In this document: one piece after another, positions 25,803 through 32,657 of the stretch
Layout of the letters: every line of letters begins with the position of its first letter
Numbering within the stretch: position 1 is the stretch's first letter
The notes under the pieces: generated by a model
What the model was told of the DNA's origin: nothing
Databases searched by the model: none
Seen by the model: only the letters and a program-made list of their open reading frames with translations
Origin: Spirosoma fluviale
GTDB taxonomy: Bacteria; Bacteroidota; Bacteroidia; Cytophagales; Flexibacteraceae
DNA: 33,614 nt
NCBI GenBank assembly: GCA_945883425.1
Contig: CAMCXM010000023.1
Span: forward strand, 1 to 33,614
Direction: 5' to 3'
Position numbers and translations under genes: made by a program

Positions 25803-25828
25803 AAAAAAGGGACAGTTTCCCGTCCCTT
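25803..25828 (-). terminator. Terminator of pruA
   Basis: AAGGGAC (25807-25813) pairs with GTCCCTT (25822-25828) around an 8-nt loop. On the minus strand it is followed by a run of T residues (the A-run 25803-25808). It lies 43 bases beyond the pruA stop and could also help stop plus-strand transcription from the pseudouridine synthase gene. Confidence 0.75.
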
Positions 25829-25830
25829 CC

Positions 25831-25872
25831 TTTGAACTTCAATCTTTGAATTTTGAACTTCAAACTTTGAAC
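25831..25872. repeat. Short degenerate heptanucleotide array B (6 units)
   Basis: Six consecutive 7-nt units in strict register. Unit types are TTTGAAC (three times), TTCAATC, TTTGAAT and TTCAAAC. Unit junctions create the palindrome TTGAACTTCAA twice (25832-25842 and 25853-25863). The array fills the space between the pruA terminator and the pruA stop codon, and its last base is part of that stop codon. Confidence 0.6.
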
Positions 25873-27500
25873 TATGCTTCTCCCATAAACGGATATTCCA
25901 CCGCTATTGGAGCATTCCAGGTTTCTTTGATCGCTCGTGGAGATGTCCAGCGGAAAAGATTCAGAATGGAACCTGCTTTGTCGTTGGTACCGGATGCTCT
26001 GGCGCCGCCAAATGGCTGCTGACCCACAACGGCTCCGGTTGGTTTGTCGTTCACATAAAAATTACCGGCTGAATTGGAAAGTCGTTTCGTAGCCAGATCC
26101 ACAGCGTAGCGATTCTGGGCAAAAACAGCACCTGTTAAGGCGTATGGAGACGTGCCGTCGACCAGTTCCAGCGCCCGCTCGAATTCGGCATCTTCATAGA
26201 GATAGACACTCAGAACCGGCCCGAACAATTCTTCCTGCATGGTTTCGTACAACGGATCCTGGCAGAGAATGATGGTCGGCTCTACAAAATAACCCACCGA
26301 ATCGTCGCAGTTTCCACCGGCCCATACTTCGGCAACCGGACTCGTTTTCGCTCTTTCGATGTAGGCTTTCAGTTTGTCGAATGACTTCCTGTCGATCACC
26401 GCGTTTACCAGATTACGGAAGTCTTCTACGGAACCCATTTTGATTTCGGAGAGATGTTTTTTCAACAAAGCCGAAACCTGAGGCCAGAGTCCTTTTGGAA
26501 TATAGGCCCGGCTGGCAGCCGAACATTTTTGTCCCTGGTATTCAAAAGACCCGCGGATCAGACCCACAGCCAGTTGTTCGACATCGGCACTTTCGTGGGC
26601 AATCACAAAGTCTTTTCCGCCTGTCTCGCCCACAATTCTTGGATAGGATTTGTAGGTTTTGATGTTGGCTCCGATGGTGGTCCACACATCCTGAAATACG
26701 CCGGTGCTTCCGGTGAAGTGAATTCCGGCAAAATCCGGGTGTTTGAAAATAACAGAACCCGCGGTAGGTCCGTCTACAAAAACGAGGTTGATCACGCCGT
26801 CGGGCAATCCAGCTTTCATGAATACTTCCATGATTACCTGTGCCGCAAAAATCTGCGTGTTGGCGGGTTTCCAAACCACCGTATTTCCCATCAAAGCGGG
26901 GGAAGCCGGAAGATTTCCTGCGATGGCCGTGAAGTTGAACGGCGTTAAGGCAAAAACAAATCCTTCCAGTGGACGGTACTCCATCCGGTTCCAGATGCCG
27001 GGTGAAGAAATGGATTGTTGCGTATAAATCTGCTCGGCAAATGCAGCGTTGAACCGAAGAAAATCGATCAGTTCACAGGCTGAATCGATTTCTGCCTGAA
27101 ACGCATTTTTACTCTGGCCCAGCATGGTAGCGGCATTGATCCGTGCACGGTACGGTCCGGCTAAAAGATCGGCGGCTTTCAGAAAAACAGCGGCCCGCTG
27201 ATCCCAGCTGAGGTTTTCCCATTCATTTTTGGCGTTGAGAGCTGCTGTGATGGCCTGCTCCACATGACCGGCATCGCCCGCATGGAATTGGGCAAGCACA
27301 TGTTTGTGTTCATGTGGTGGATTCACCGTTTTGGTGTTTCCGGTCCGTACTTCCTGACCGCCAATGATCATCGGAATATCCCGCACGGAAGACTTGGCCT
27401 CGGCCAGTGCTTTCTTCAGTGCAGCCCGCTCAGAAGAACCGGGAGCGTATGACAGGACGGGTTCGTTTACAGGTTTCGGAAGTTGAAAGATGGCATTCAT
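25872..27500 (-). CDS. pruA: L-glutamate gamma-semialdehyde (1-pyrroline-5-carboxylate) dehydrogenase
   Basis: This enzyme oxidises glutamate semialdehyde/P5C to glutamate with NAD, the second step of proline catabolism. The 542 residues match the stand-alone PruA/ALDH4A1-type aldehyde dehydrogenase. The N-terminal arm has RDIPMIIGGQEVRTGNT. The NAD-binding Rossmann region has FALTPFNFTAIAGN and VVWKPANTQ. The general-base Glu is in VGETGGKDFVI, the catalytic Cys in EYQGQKCSAASRAYIP, and the C-terminal YVNDKPTGAVVGQQPFGGAR is typical. No proline dehydrogenase (putA/prodh) is adjacent in the window. It lies 145 bases downstream of yciH on the same strand with a clear terminator after it; no exact TAnnTTTG was found just upstream, so it may be read with nuoI-nuoJ-yciH or from its own weak promoter. 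Confidence 0.96.
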   Translation of the reverse strand: MNAIFQLPKPVNEPVLSYAPGSSERAALKKALAEAKSSVRDIPMIIGGQEVRTGNTKTVNPPHEHKHVLAQFHAGDAGHVEQAITAALNAKNEWENLSWDQRAAVFLKAADLLAGPYRARINAATMLGQSKNAFQAEIDSACELIDFLRFNAAFAEQIYTQQSISSPGIWNRMEYRPLEGFVFALTPFNFTAIAGNLPASPALMGNTVVWKPANTQIFAAQVIMEVFMKAGLPDGVINLVFVDGPTAGSVIFKHPDFAGIHFTGSTGVFQDVWTTIGANIKTYKSYPRIVGETGGKDFVIAHESADVEQLAVGLIRGSFEYQGQKCSAASRAYIPKGLWPQVSALLKKHLSEIKMGSVEDFRNLVNAVIDRKSFDKLKAYIERAKTSPVAEVWAGGNCDDSVGYFVEPTIILCQDPLYETMQEELFGPVLSVYLYEDAEFERALELVDGTSPYALTGAVFAQNRYAVDLATKRLSNSAGNFYVNDKPTGAVVGQQPFGGARASGTNDKAGSILNLFRWTSPRAIKETWNAPIAVEYPFMGEA

Positions 27501-27645
27501 GCGTCAGAACAGATGTTTTTTATTGGTGTACAAATACAAAATCAGGGTGCAAAGGAAGGGAGTTTTTTGGAACCGGCATTCCGATTGTTGAGATTGAGAA
27601 AGGGATTCTTCTGAAAGAATCTTCAACCGGAACCGGTGGATTTTT

Positions 27646-27984
27646 TTATCCCACCAGTTTCACCACGGCTCCTTTCTTCTGCAAAAATTCGGCCGCTTTT
27701 TTCCGGACATCGCCCTGGATCAAAACCTGGTAATCTTTGGCCGAACCGCCAGTACCGCAGTAGCTTTTGAGTTCTTTTCCCAGATTTTCCAGATCAGCTT
27801 TGGAACCCACAAATCCTTCGATGAGGGTCACCACTTTACCAGCTCTTCCGCTTTTATCGAGAAGTACCTTTAGTTTTTGTTCGGGCCAGGGTTTCATCTT
27901 TTCTTCTTCCTGAAATAAATCATTGAATTGAAATTCGGGATTGGTGGAAAATACAACTCCTTCCCGGTTCTTTGGTTTGCTCAT
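27646..27984 (-). CDS. yciH: SUI1/eIF1-family translation factor (YciH-like)
   Basis: This 112-residue protein is the bacterial homologue of eIF1/SUI1, which binds the small ribosomal subunit and influences start-site fidelity; E. coli YciH is non-essential. The SUI1 domain covers about residues 35-112, with KVVTLIEGFVG, LGKELKSYCGTGGSAKDYQ and the invariant IQGD followed by KKAAEFLQKKG. The N-terminal ~30 residues are a variable leader (PEFQFNDLFQEEE). Its ATG overlaps the nuoJ stop as ATGA (4-base overlap), so it is translated with nuoJ. This makes it the unexpected third gene of a complex I operon, where nuoK would normally lie. Confidence 0.93.
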   Translation of the reverse strand: MSKPKNREGVVFSTNPEFQFNDLFQEEEKMKPWPEQKLKVLLDKSGRAGKVVTLIEGFVGSKADLENLGKELKSYCGTGGSAKDYQVLIQGDVRKKAAEFLQKKGAVVKLVG

Positions 27985-28505
27985 CGGTTTACAGATTCAG
28001 AATCATCTTTTATGTACCAGCCGGCGACGACCAACGCAATGAGCATCAGCACGCCCAGCCATTCAAATTCAAAAAGGTATTCAGTGGCCAAAACTTGTCC
28101 GGTGGCGGAAAGTCCTTTGTCCGATTCCGGTAATTTTTCCGGATTCTGTCGGGATGCCCATTCCATCAACGGTTTCCATGGAAGGAAAAAATAACAGACC
28201 GCCAGCATGGGCAGAAACAGAACGGCCTTTCCCATTGATTGCCGAACCTCATTAAAAGCGGGTCGCTCATCGGGTTCGCGGTAGAGATACAAAGCATAGG
28301 CTACCAGCACCATCACACCTCCCACATAAATCAGAATCTGGGCCACCAAAGCCGTATGAAACGAAAGGCAGGCATAAATTCCGGCGATGCCCATCAGAAA
28401 CGAAAACAAGGCAAAAGCCGCAATGGCAATGCGGCGTGTGAGGAAAACCCCAATGGCGGAAAATACGACCAGACCCACCAGAAAAAGAAGCGTCAGATCA
28501 TTCAT
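27981..28505 (-). CDS. nuoJ: NADH-quinone oxidoreductase subunit J
   Basis: NuoJ is a membrane subunit of respiratory complex I, part of the link between the peripheral arm and the proton-pumping membrane arm. The 174 residues show five hydrophobic segments. The conserved segment is ALVAQILIYVGGVMVLVAYA (about residues 49-68), the TM3 with the bend that couples electron transfer to proton movement. I chose ATG 28505 (MNDLTLLFLVGLVVF), which begins directly with the first TM segment; a frame extending 12 codons upstream overlaps nuoI more deeply and adds a hydrophilic leader. It overlaps nuoI by 8 bases and yciH by 4. nuoK, L, M and N are not in the window. Confidence 0.94.
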   Translation of the reverse strand: MNDLTLLFLVGLVVFSAIGVFLTRRIAIAAFALFSFLMGIAGIYACLSFHTALVAQILIYVGGVMVLVAYALYLYREPDERPAFNEVRQSMGKAVLFLPMLAVCYFFLPWKPLMEWASRQNPEKLPESDKGLSATGQVLATEYLFEFEWLGVLMLIALVVAGWYIKDDSESVNR

Positions 28506-29649
28506 TGGATGTTTCCGGAGATGGGGTGGAAGATGAATCATCCGGCTTTTTCATCACCGGACGGGGCCTCATACGGGGAACATAGGCGGGCTTTGTTTCC
28601 GTTTCGGCGGAAGGTTCTGACGATGGTTCGGCAGAAGATTCGGGTGCAGGCGTAGGTTCGGTTGCGGGCTGATTTTCTTCGGATGGAGCCGCTTTGATCA
28701 CCGGCCGCATCCGGGGTTTGTAGGCCGGAGGCGTTTCCGTTGAAGGAGAACCGGTACTGTCCGTTGTGGCAGACGGCGCTTTTTCTTTTTCCTGTTGTGG
28801 AGCAACAGAAGGCGACTCTTTCGGTTCTTCAGGCGGTGCCGCTTTTACCACAGGCCGCATCCTGGGTTTGTAAGCCGGAGGACTTTCTGTTGAAGGAGCC
28901 TCCGTACTATTCGTCGATGCAGATGGCACTTTTTCCTCTTCGGGCTGTGCGGAAACCGGAGGCAATTCGGTCTTCGGTTCCTCCGCTACCGGCTCTGGTT
29001 TTGAAACGGCCGCCGGACGCATCCGGGGTTGAAATCCTGCAGGACGAGGCGGTGCATCGGCAGACGGTGCCGGCTTTTCGACGGCTGCTTTGGCTTCGGC
29101 TTTCTTTTGCTGGGCCACTTCCCATTCGGTGCGTTTTTGTGCGGCTTCGTCTTCGGTCATGTTGCCGAAACCGAAGTTGAGTTTTCCCAGATCGAATACC
29201 GAAAAATCGTATTCCGGTGTCATGGTGAGGCATTCGGTGGGACAAACCGTGGTGCAGAGTCCGCAGAAACAGCACTTGGCCATGTCGATGTCGAAGGTGG
29301 CCGCATAAATTCGTTTGGAGGTGCCGCCGGATGTTTTGCCAAATTCTTCGGCACTCTTGATGGGCTCGATGTCGATGCAGTCGACGGGACAGATTTTGGC
29401 GCATTTGTCGCACACAATGCAGTCCTCGATTTCGTTGTGGAGCTGGTACCGTCCGTGATCGGGCACCGGAATTTCCTCATAAGGATACACAAGGGTACTT
29501 TGCCCATCGCGGTCGCTGAAATAATCGGGCGACTGCACATCCTGGTTTTTCTGACGGTGCCCCGATTTGCGCAGGTGCGACAACGTCAACCGCATTCCTT
29601 TCCAGGATGTAGCGATTCCGTTGAGAAACAAACGCAGGTCTTTTACCAT
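28498..29649 (-). CDS. nuoI: NADH-quinone oxidoreductase subunit I with long C-terminal repeat tail
   Basis: NuoI carries two [4Fe-4S] clusters in the complex I peripheral arm. Both ferredoxin motifs are intact: C77-C80-C83-C87P and C126-C129-C132-C136P. The ferredoxin-like part ends near residue 165, typical of NuoI. The protein then continues to residue 383, more than twice the family's usual length. The tail (about 185-383) is rich in Pro, Glu, Ala, Ser and Thr and has four copies of PRMRP (208-212, 262-266, 312-316, 358-362), the middle two within a ~50-residue repeat (AYKPRMRPV(V/I)KAAP). There is no frameshift; the reading frame is continuous and ends in TGA, with nuoJ overlapping. The tail is likely disordered and its role is unknown. 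An exact TAnnTTTG element precedes the gene. Confidence 0.95.
   Translation of the reverse strand: MVKDLRLFLNGIATSWKGMRLTLSHLRKSGHRQKNQDVQSPDYFSDRDGQSTLVYPYEEIPVPDHGRYQLHNEIEDCIVCDKCAKICPVDCIDIEPIKSAEEFGKTSGGTSKRIYAATFDIDMAKCCFCGLCTTVCPTECLTMTPEYDFSVFDLGKLNFGFGNMTEDEAAQKRTEWEVAQQKKAEAKAAVEKPAPSADAPPRPAGFQPRMRPAAVSKPEPVAEEPKTELPPVSAQPEEEKVPSASTNSTEAPSTESPPAYKPRMRPVVKAAPPEEPKESPSVAPQQEKEKAPSATTDSTGSPSTETPPAYKPRMRPVIKAAPSEENQPATEPTPAPESSAEPSSEPSAETETKPAYVPRMRPRPVMKKPDDSSSTPSPETSNE
28546..29027 (-). repeat. Degenerate tandem repeat encoding the PRMRP units of NuoI
   Basis: The coding DNA for the NuoI tail is a diverged tandem repeat. The two central units are 150 bp apart (PRMRP codons near 28850-28865 and 28700-28715) and align along their length, including the segments for AAPPEEP and STESPPAYK. 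The outer PRMRP copies are spaced 162 bp and 138 bp, so unit length varies in multiples of three. Confidence 0.65.
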
Positions 29650-29674
29650 TACAGATGGGTGCCATTAGGCGTTT

Positions 29675-29682
29675 CAAAACTA
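29675..29682 (-). promoter_or_regulatory. Putative -7 promoter element of the nuoI-nuoJ-yciH operon
   Basis: On the minus strand this reads TAGTTTTG, an exact TAnnTTTG. It ends 25 bases before the nuoI ATG, giving a leader of about 20 nt, similar to the placement at pyrE and pgk. No -33 TTG is obvious. Confidence 0.5.
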
Positions 29683-29737
29683 CGGTAAAAAGGAATGGGA
29701 AAGAGAATTTTTGGGTGGTTGCTTTCTTGACTGTATT

Positions 29738-30307
29738 CTAGAAAACGGTACCTGTCCCGTAAAAGAGACCGAATACATCCAGGCCCAAGGTGTAGCTGGT
29801 GCCGATGTACATCACAAAGTTTTCTCCCCTTTTTACCCGGATCCGACCGGCCAGAATCGGGGCAAATGAAACATCGTTGTTACCACCGACAATGCAGGTA
29901 AGGAGTGGCCCAAGGTCGAAATCCAGCAATGACTCTGAATCGACTTTCAATCGCAGAATACGAAACTGGAGTCCGGTCCCAAAAGAGGGATCGGCCTTTT
30001 CGTTGATCAGCTGACCATTGACAATAAATTGTTTCGACTCGGTTGGGAGGTTGAAAAAGACCGGGATTTTGATTTTTCGCTCCGGTCGGAATTCTGTAAA
30101 AAACAAGACCGAATTGGTGGGCACCACCACCGCCAATTTGCTGTGCAATGTCGCGGATTGTCCTTTGGAAATAAAAAGCAGCGATTGCCCGAAACTGAGT
30201 TCAAAATAGTGTTTTTTCGGTTTTAGGGTATCGGCCTGACCAAACATATTGACTGAAACCAAAAAGAAAATGAAAAAGAGAATTGGGGATTTCAGACGCC
30301 GAATCAT
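29738..30307 (-). CDS. Exported protein, probable outer-membrane beta-barrel
   Basis: This 189-residue protein begins MIRRLKSPILFFIFFLVSVN, a signal peptide ending near FGQ (about residue 23). The mature part alternates hydrophobic and polar strands (HYFELSFGQSLLFISKG, KLAVVVPTNSVLFFTEFRP, FGTGLQFRILRLKVD, SFAPILAGRIRVKRGENFVM) and ends in an aromatic residue (GTGTVF). Both features fit a small outer-membrane barrel of about eight strands. I do not recognise a family. An in-frame TTG two codons upstream is possible, but the ATG at 30307 is preferred. It lies between nuoI and the large heptamer array, whose first unit is 27 bases upstream of this start, so its promoter must lie within or beyond the array. 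Confidence 0.75.
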   Translation of the reverse strand: MIRRLKSPILFFIFFLVSVNMFGQADTLKPKKHYFELSFGQSLLFISKGQSATLHSKLAVVVPTNSVLFFTEFRPERKIKIPVFFNLPTESKQFIVNGQLINEKADPSFGTGLQFRILRLKVDSESLLDFDLGPLLTCIVGGNNDVSFAPILAGRIRVKRGENFVMYIGTSYTLGLDVFGLFYGTGTVF

Positions 30308-30333
30308 GTGCAATGATAAAGAAAGATGACCGG

Positions 30334-30837
30334 AATCAGTAATCAGTAATCAGTAATCAGGATTCAGTGATCAGGATTCAGTAATCAGGATTTAGTAATT
30401 AGTAATCAGGATTCAGTAATCAGGATTCAGAGATCAGGATTTAGTAATCAGGAATCAGTGATCAGGATTTAGTGATCAGGAATCAGTGATCAGGATTTAG
30501 TAATCAGGATTTAGTGATCAGGATTTAGTAATCAGGATTCAGTGATCAGGATTTAGTAATCAGGATTTAGTGATCAGGATTTAGTGATCAGGATTTAGTG
30601 ATCAGGATTCAGTAATCAGGATTTAGTGATCAGGATTCAGTGATCAGGATTCAGAGATCAGGATTTAGTGATCAGGATTCAGTGATCAGGATTCAGTGAT
30701 CAGGAATCAGTGATCAGGAATCAGGATTCAGGAATCAGGATTCAGTAATCAGGATTCAGTAATCAGGATTTAGTAATTAGTAATCAGGATTCAGTAATCA
30801 GGATTCAGTAATCAGGATTTAGTGATCAGGATTTAGT
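30334..30837. repeat. Large heptanucleotide tandem array C (72 units, 504 bp)
   Basis: Exactly 72 consecutive 7-nt units fill 504 bp without one insertion or deletion; I stepped through every unit. Consensus is R-W-T-Y-A-G-D, with T3, A5 and G6 invariant in all 72 units. Common types are GATCAGG (18 copies), AATCAGG, AATCAGT, ATTCAGT, ATTTAGT, with rare ATTCAGA, ATTCAGG and AATTAGT. Most of the array alternates (A/G)ATCAGG with ATT(C/T)AGT, giving a 14-nt higher-order unit such as GATCAGGATTTAGT. Variation is mostly transitions. Stops occur in all frames on both strands, so it is non-coding. It has no spacers and is not CRISPR. Confidence 0.95.
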
Positions 30838-30891
30838 GTCGTTGCGTTAAGAAGCAATTGTTTTTAGAATAAATTAGGACTTGCGTTATTC

Positions 30892-30910
30892 TCCCGATGT
30901 AAAATCGGGA
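30892..30910. repeat. Palindrome TCCCGAT/ATCGGGA followed by CAGG
   Basis: TCCCGAT (30892-30898) pairs with ATCGGGA (30904-30910) around 5 nt and is followed at once by CAGG. The same arrangement, with different centre bases, occurs at 32467-32483 on the other side of pgk. The TTCGGGA-type arms also resemble the second palindrome at 25112-25134. No T-tract is attached. Confidence 0.55.
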
Positions 30911-30977
30911 CAGGATCTGCGGTTAAAAAGACCTTTTCGACATCAAATTCAGCTGGTTCAAAATCTACTCGTTTTAA

Positions 30978-31007
30978 ACGCAGAGTGACACGGAGAGGAA
31001 TACAAGG
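30978..31007. repeat. CAGAG/GAGAGG-rich intergenic motif, left copy
   Basis: The segment contains CGCAGAG, then ACACGGAGAGGAA and TACAAGG. It aligns with GCACATAGAGGAA and ATACAGG near 32538-32556 downstream of pgk. Degenerate CACAGAG-type runs like this are common unexplained intergenic repeats in several bacterial groups. Confidence 0.35.
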
Positions 31008-31206
31008 GAATCGCTGAGTATTTCAAATTGAAAGAACAGAAATTCATGTGTTTTACGAATGACAACTGTGCATTGCTTAACGAAACAACATTGATTTGAA
31101 ATCCACCAGATCACAAGGCACTTTCGTTGGATAAATTTCATCTTGTTCTGATGGAAAAGAAAGTGGGCTGAGGTAGAATTCGCATTCAGCCGATTTTTAA
31201 AAATGC

Positions 31207-31214
31207 TATGTTTG
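31207..31214 (+). promoter_or_regulatory. Putative -7 promoter element of pgk
   Basis: TATGTTTG is an exact TAnnTTTG match, 29 bases before the pgk ATG at 31244. It also decides the start codon: the upstream in-frame ATG at 31208 lies inside this element and would precede the transcription start. Confidence 0.65.
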
Positions 31215-31243
31215 CGGGCTCATTTCAAGCATTTCTATTACAT

Positions 31244-32431
31244 ATGAAATCCCTCTCTTCCATCGCCTTTGCCGGTAAAAAAGCCCTTGTCCGGGTTGAC
31301 TTCAATGTTCCGTTGAATGCCGAATTTCAGGTAACCGACGACAACCGCCTCCGGGCCACGATTCCGACCCTGAACCATATTCTGGAAAACGGCGGTTCGT
31401 TGATTCTGATGTCGCATCTGGGCCGGCCAAAAGATGGTCCGACGGATAAATATTCACTTCGCCATGTGGTTTCGGCTTTGTCGGCTTTGCTGGGAAAATC
31501 GGTTCAGTTTGCCAACGATTGCATTGGTGCCGAAGCCGTAGAAAAATCAGTGGCCCTCAAACCGGGTGAAATTCTTCTTCTCGAAAATCTTCGTTTTTAC
31601 AAGGAAGAAGAAAAAGGCGATCTGGCCTTTGCCGAAAAATTGTCGAAGCTGGGCGATGTGTATGTAAACGATGCGTTCGGAACCGCTCACCGGGCACATG
31701 CTTCAACGGCTGTGATGGCGCAGTTTTTTACGGAGAAATGTGCCGGCACCGTCATGGAAGCCGAACTGGTAAACGCCAAAAAAGTATTGGATGGCGCCGT
31801 CCGTCCATACGTGGCCATCATGGGAGGAGCCAAGATTTCAGACAAGATTCTCATCATCGAGCAATTGCTCGACAAGGTCGATACCCTCATCATCGGTGGT
31901 GGAATGGCCTATACATTTTTCAAAGCCCAGGGCGGACACATCGGGAATTCGCTTCTCGAATCCGACAAACAGGATCTCGCCCTCAGCCTGATCGAAAAAG
32001 CCAAAGCCAAAGGCATCAACCTGCTTCTTCCGCCGGATTCTGTCGTGGCCGATGCGTTTTCGAACGATGCCAACACACAGATTTGCGACAACATGAACAT
32101 TCCGGACGGATTCCTCGGTCTCGACATCGGGCCGAAAGCCATCGAATTGTTCACCAAAGCATTGGACGGAGCCAAAACCGTTTTGTGGAACGGACCGATG
32201 GGTGTTTTTGAAATGTCGAATTTTGCGAAAGGAACCGAATCCATTGCCCATGCCGTGGTGAAAGCAACGGCCGAAGGTGGATATTCTCTGATCGGTGGTG
32301 GCGATTCTGCTGCTGCGGTGAATCAATTGGGATTCGGTGATCAGGTTTCCTACGTGTCCACCGGTGGTGGCGCCTTGCTCGAATACATGGAAGGAAAAGT
32401 CCTTCCGGGCGTTGCGGCACTGGAAGGGTAA
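31244..32431 (+). CDS. pgk: Phosphoglycerate kinase
   Basis: This cytosolic glycolytic enzyme transfers phosphate from 1,3-bisphosphoglycerate to ADP. The 395 residues match the family. Landmarks are the signature [13 protein letters not shown] (about residues 12-24), the basic-patch region [39 protein letters not shown], the hinge/nucleotide region [20 protein letters not shown] and the C-terminal [13 protein letters not shown] with [17 protein letters not shown] 31244 (MKSLSSIAF) is chosen because the frame's upstream ATG lies in the promoter and the 12 extra residues have no family counterpart. It is monocistronic by position, flanked by long intergenic regions that carry matching palindromes. 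Confidence 0.98.
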   Translation: MKSLSSIAFAGKKALVRVDFNVPLNAEFQVTDDNRLRATIPTLNHILENGGSLILMSHLGRPKDGPTDKYSLRHVVSALSALLGKSVQFANDCIGAEAVEKSVALKPGEILLLENLRFYKEEEKGDLAFAEKLSKLGDVYVNDAFGTAHRAHASTAVMAQFFTEKCAGTVMEAELVNAKKVLDGAVRPYVAIMGGAKISDKILIIEQLLDKVDTLIIGGGMAYTFFKAQGGHIGNSLLESDKQDLALSLIEKAKAKGINLLLPPDSVVADAFSNDANTQICDNMNIPDGFLGLDIGPKAIELFTKALDGAKTVLWNGPMGVFEMSNFAKGTESIAHAVVKATAEGGYSLIGGGDSAAAVNQLGFGDQVSYVSTGGGALLEYMEGKVLPGVAALEG

Positions 32432-32466
32432 TTCGGAATTTCAAGGTGTTTTTTCTATGTGTTCTA

Positions 32467-32483
32467 TCCCGAATAATTCGGGA
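32467..32483. repeat. Palindrome TCCCGAAT/ATTCGGGA followed by CAGG
   Basis: TCCCGAAT (32467-32474) pairs with ATTCGGGA (32476-32483) around a single A, then CAGG follows. It lies 35 bases after the pgk stop and is the right-hand counterpart of 30892-30910. It may act as a weak terminator for pgk, though only a mixed T-rich stretch follows. Confidence 0.55.
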
Positions 32484-32520
32484 CAGGTTGTTTCTATTGT
32501 GGTTGAAAAAGTCAATTAAT

Positions 32521-32556
32521 CACAAAGGAACATAGGGCACATAGAGGAAATACAGG
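32521..32556. repeat. CACAAAGG/CATAGAGG-rich intergenic motif, right copy
   Basis: The segment holds CACAAAGGAACA, then GGGCACATAGAGGAA and ATACAGG, related to the motif at 30978-31007. It lies 37 bases after the palindrome at 32467-32483, in the same order and orientation as on the left side of pgk. Confidence 0.35.
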
Positions 32557-32657
32557 ATTATTCAAGCTGTATTTCTCACTTAGGAAAGTCCCAGTGTAAT
32601 TGGCTCTAAATGTTTGATTTGAAGAGTTATGTTATATTTCACTCCTCTCTCACATCC

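Larger units (their letters stand above)
30838..31206. other. Gene-free region between the heptamer array and pgk
   Basis: About 370 bases without a credible gene. It holds the palindrome at 30892-30910 and a motif rich in CAGAG/GAGAGG at 30978-31007, both echoed downstream of pgk. The remainder is AT-rich and shows nothing recognisable until the pgk promoter at its right end. Confidence 0.6.

Noticed and set aside
27604-27621. Hairpin after yciH as a terminator
   Set aside because: A 7-bp stem of mostly A/T pairs is followed only by a mixed C/T stretch, so termination here is not supported.
30334-30837. CRISPR array
   Set aside because: Units are 7 nt and contiguous; there are no unique spacers and no cas genes nearby.
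30334-30837. Coding repeat (a 7-nt unit gives a 21-nt, 7-residue protein repeat)
   Set aside because: Units such as ATTTAGT and their neighbours place stop codons in every forward frame, and TGATCC/CTAAAT combinations place them in the reverse frames.
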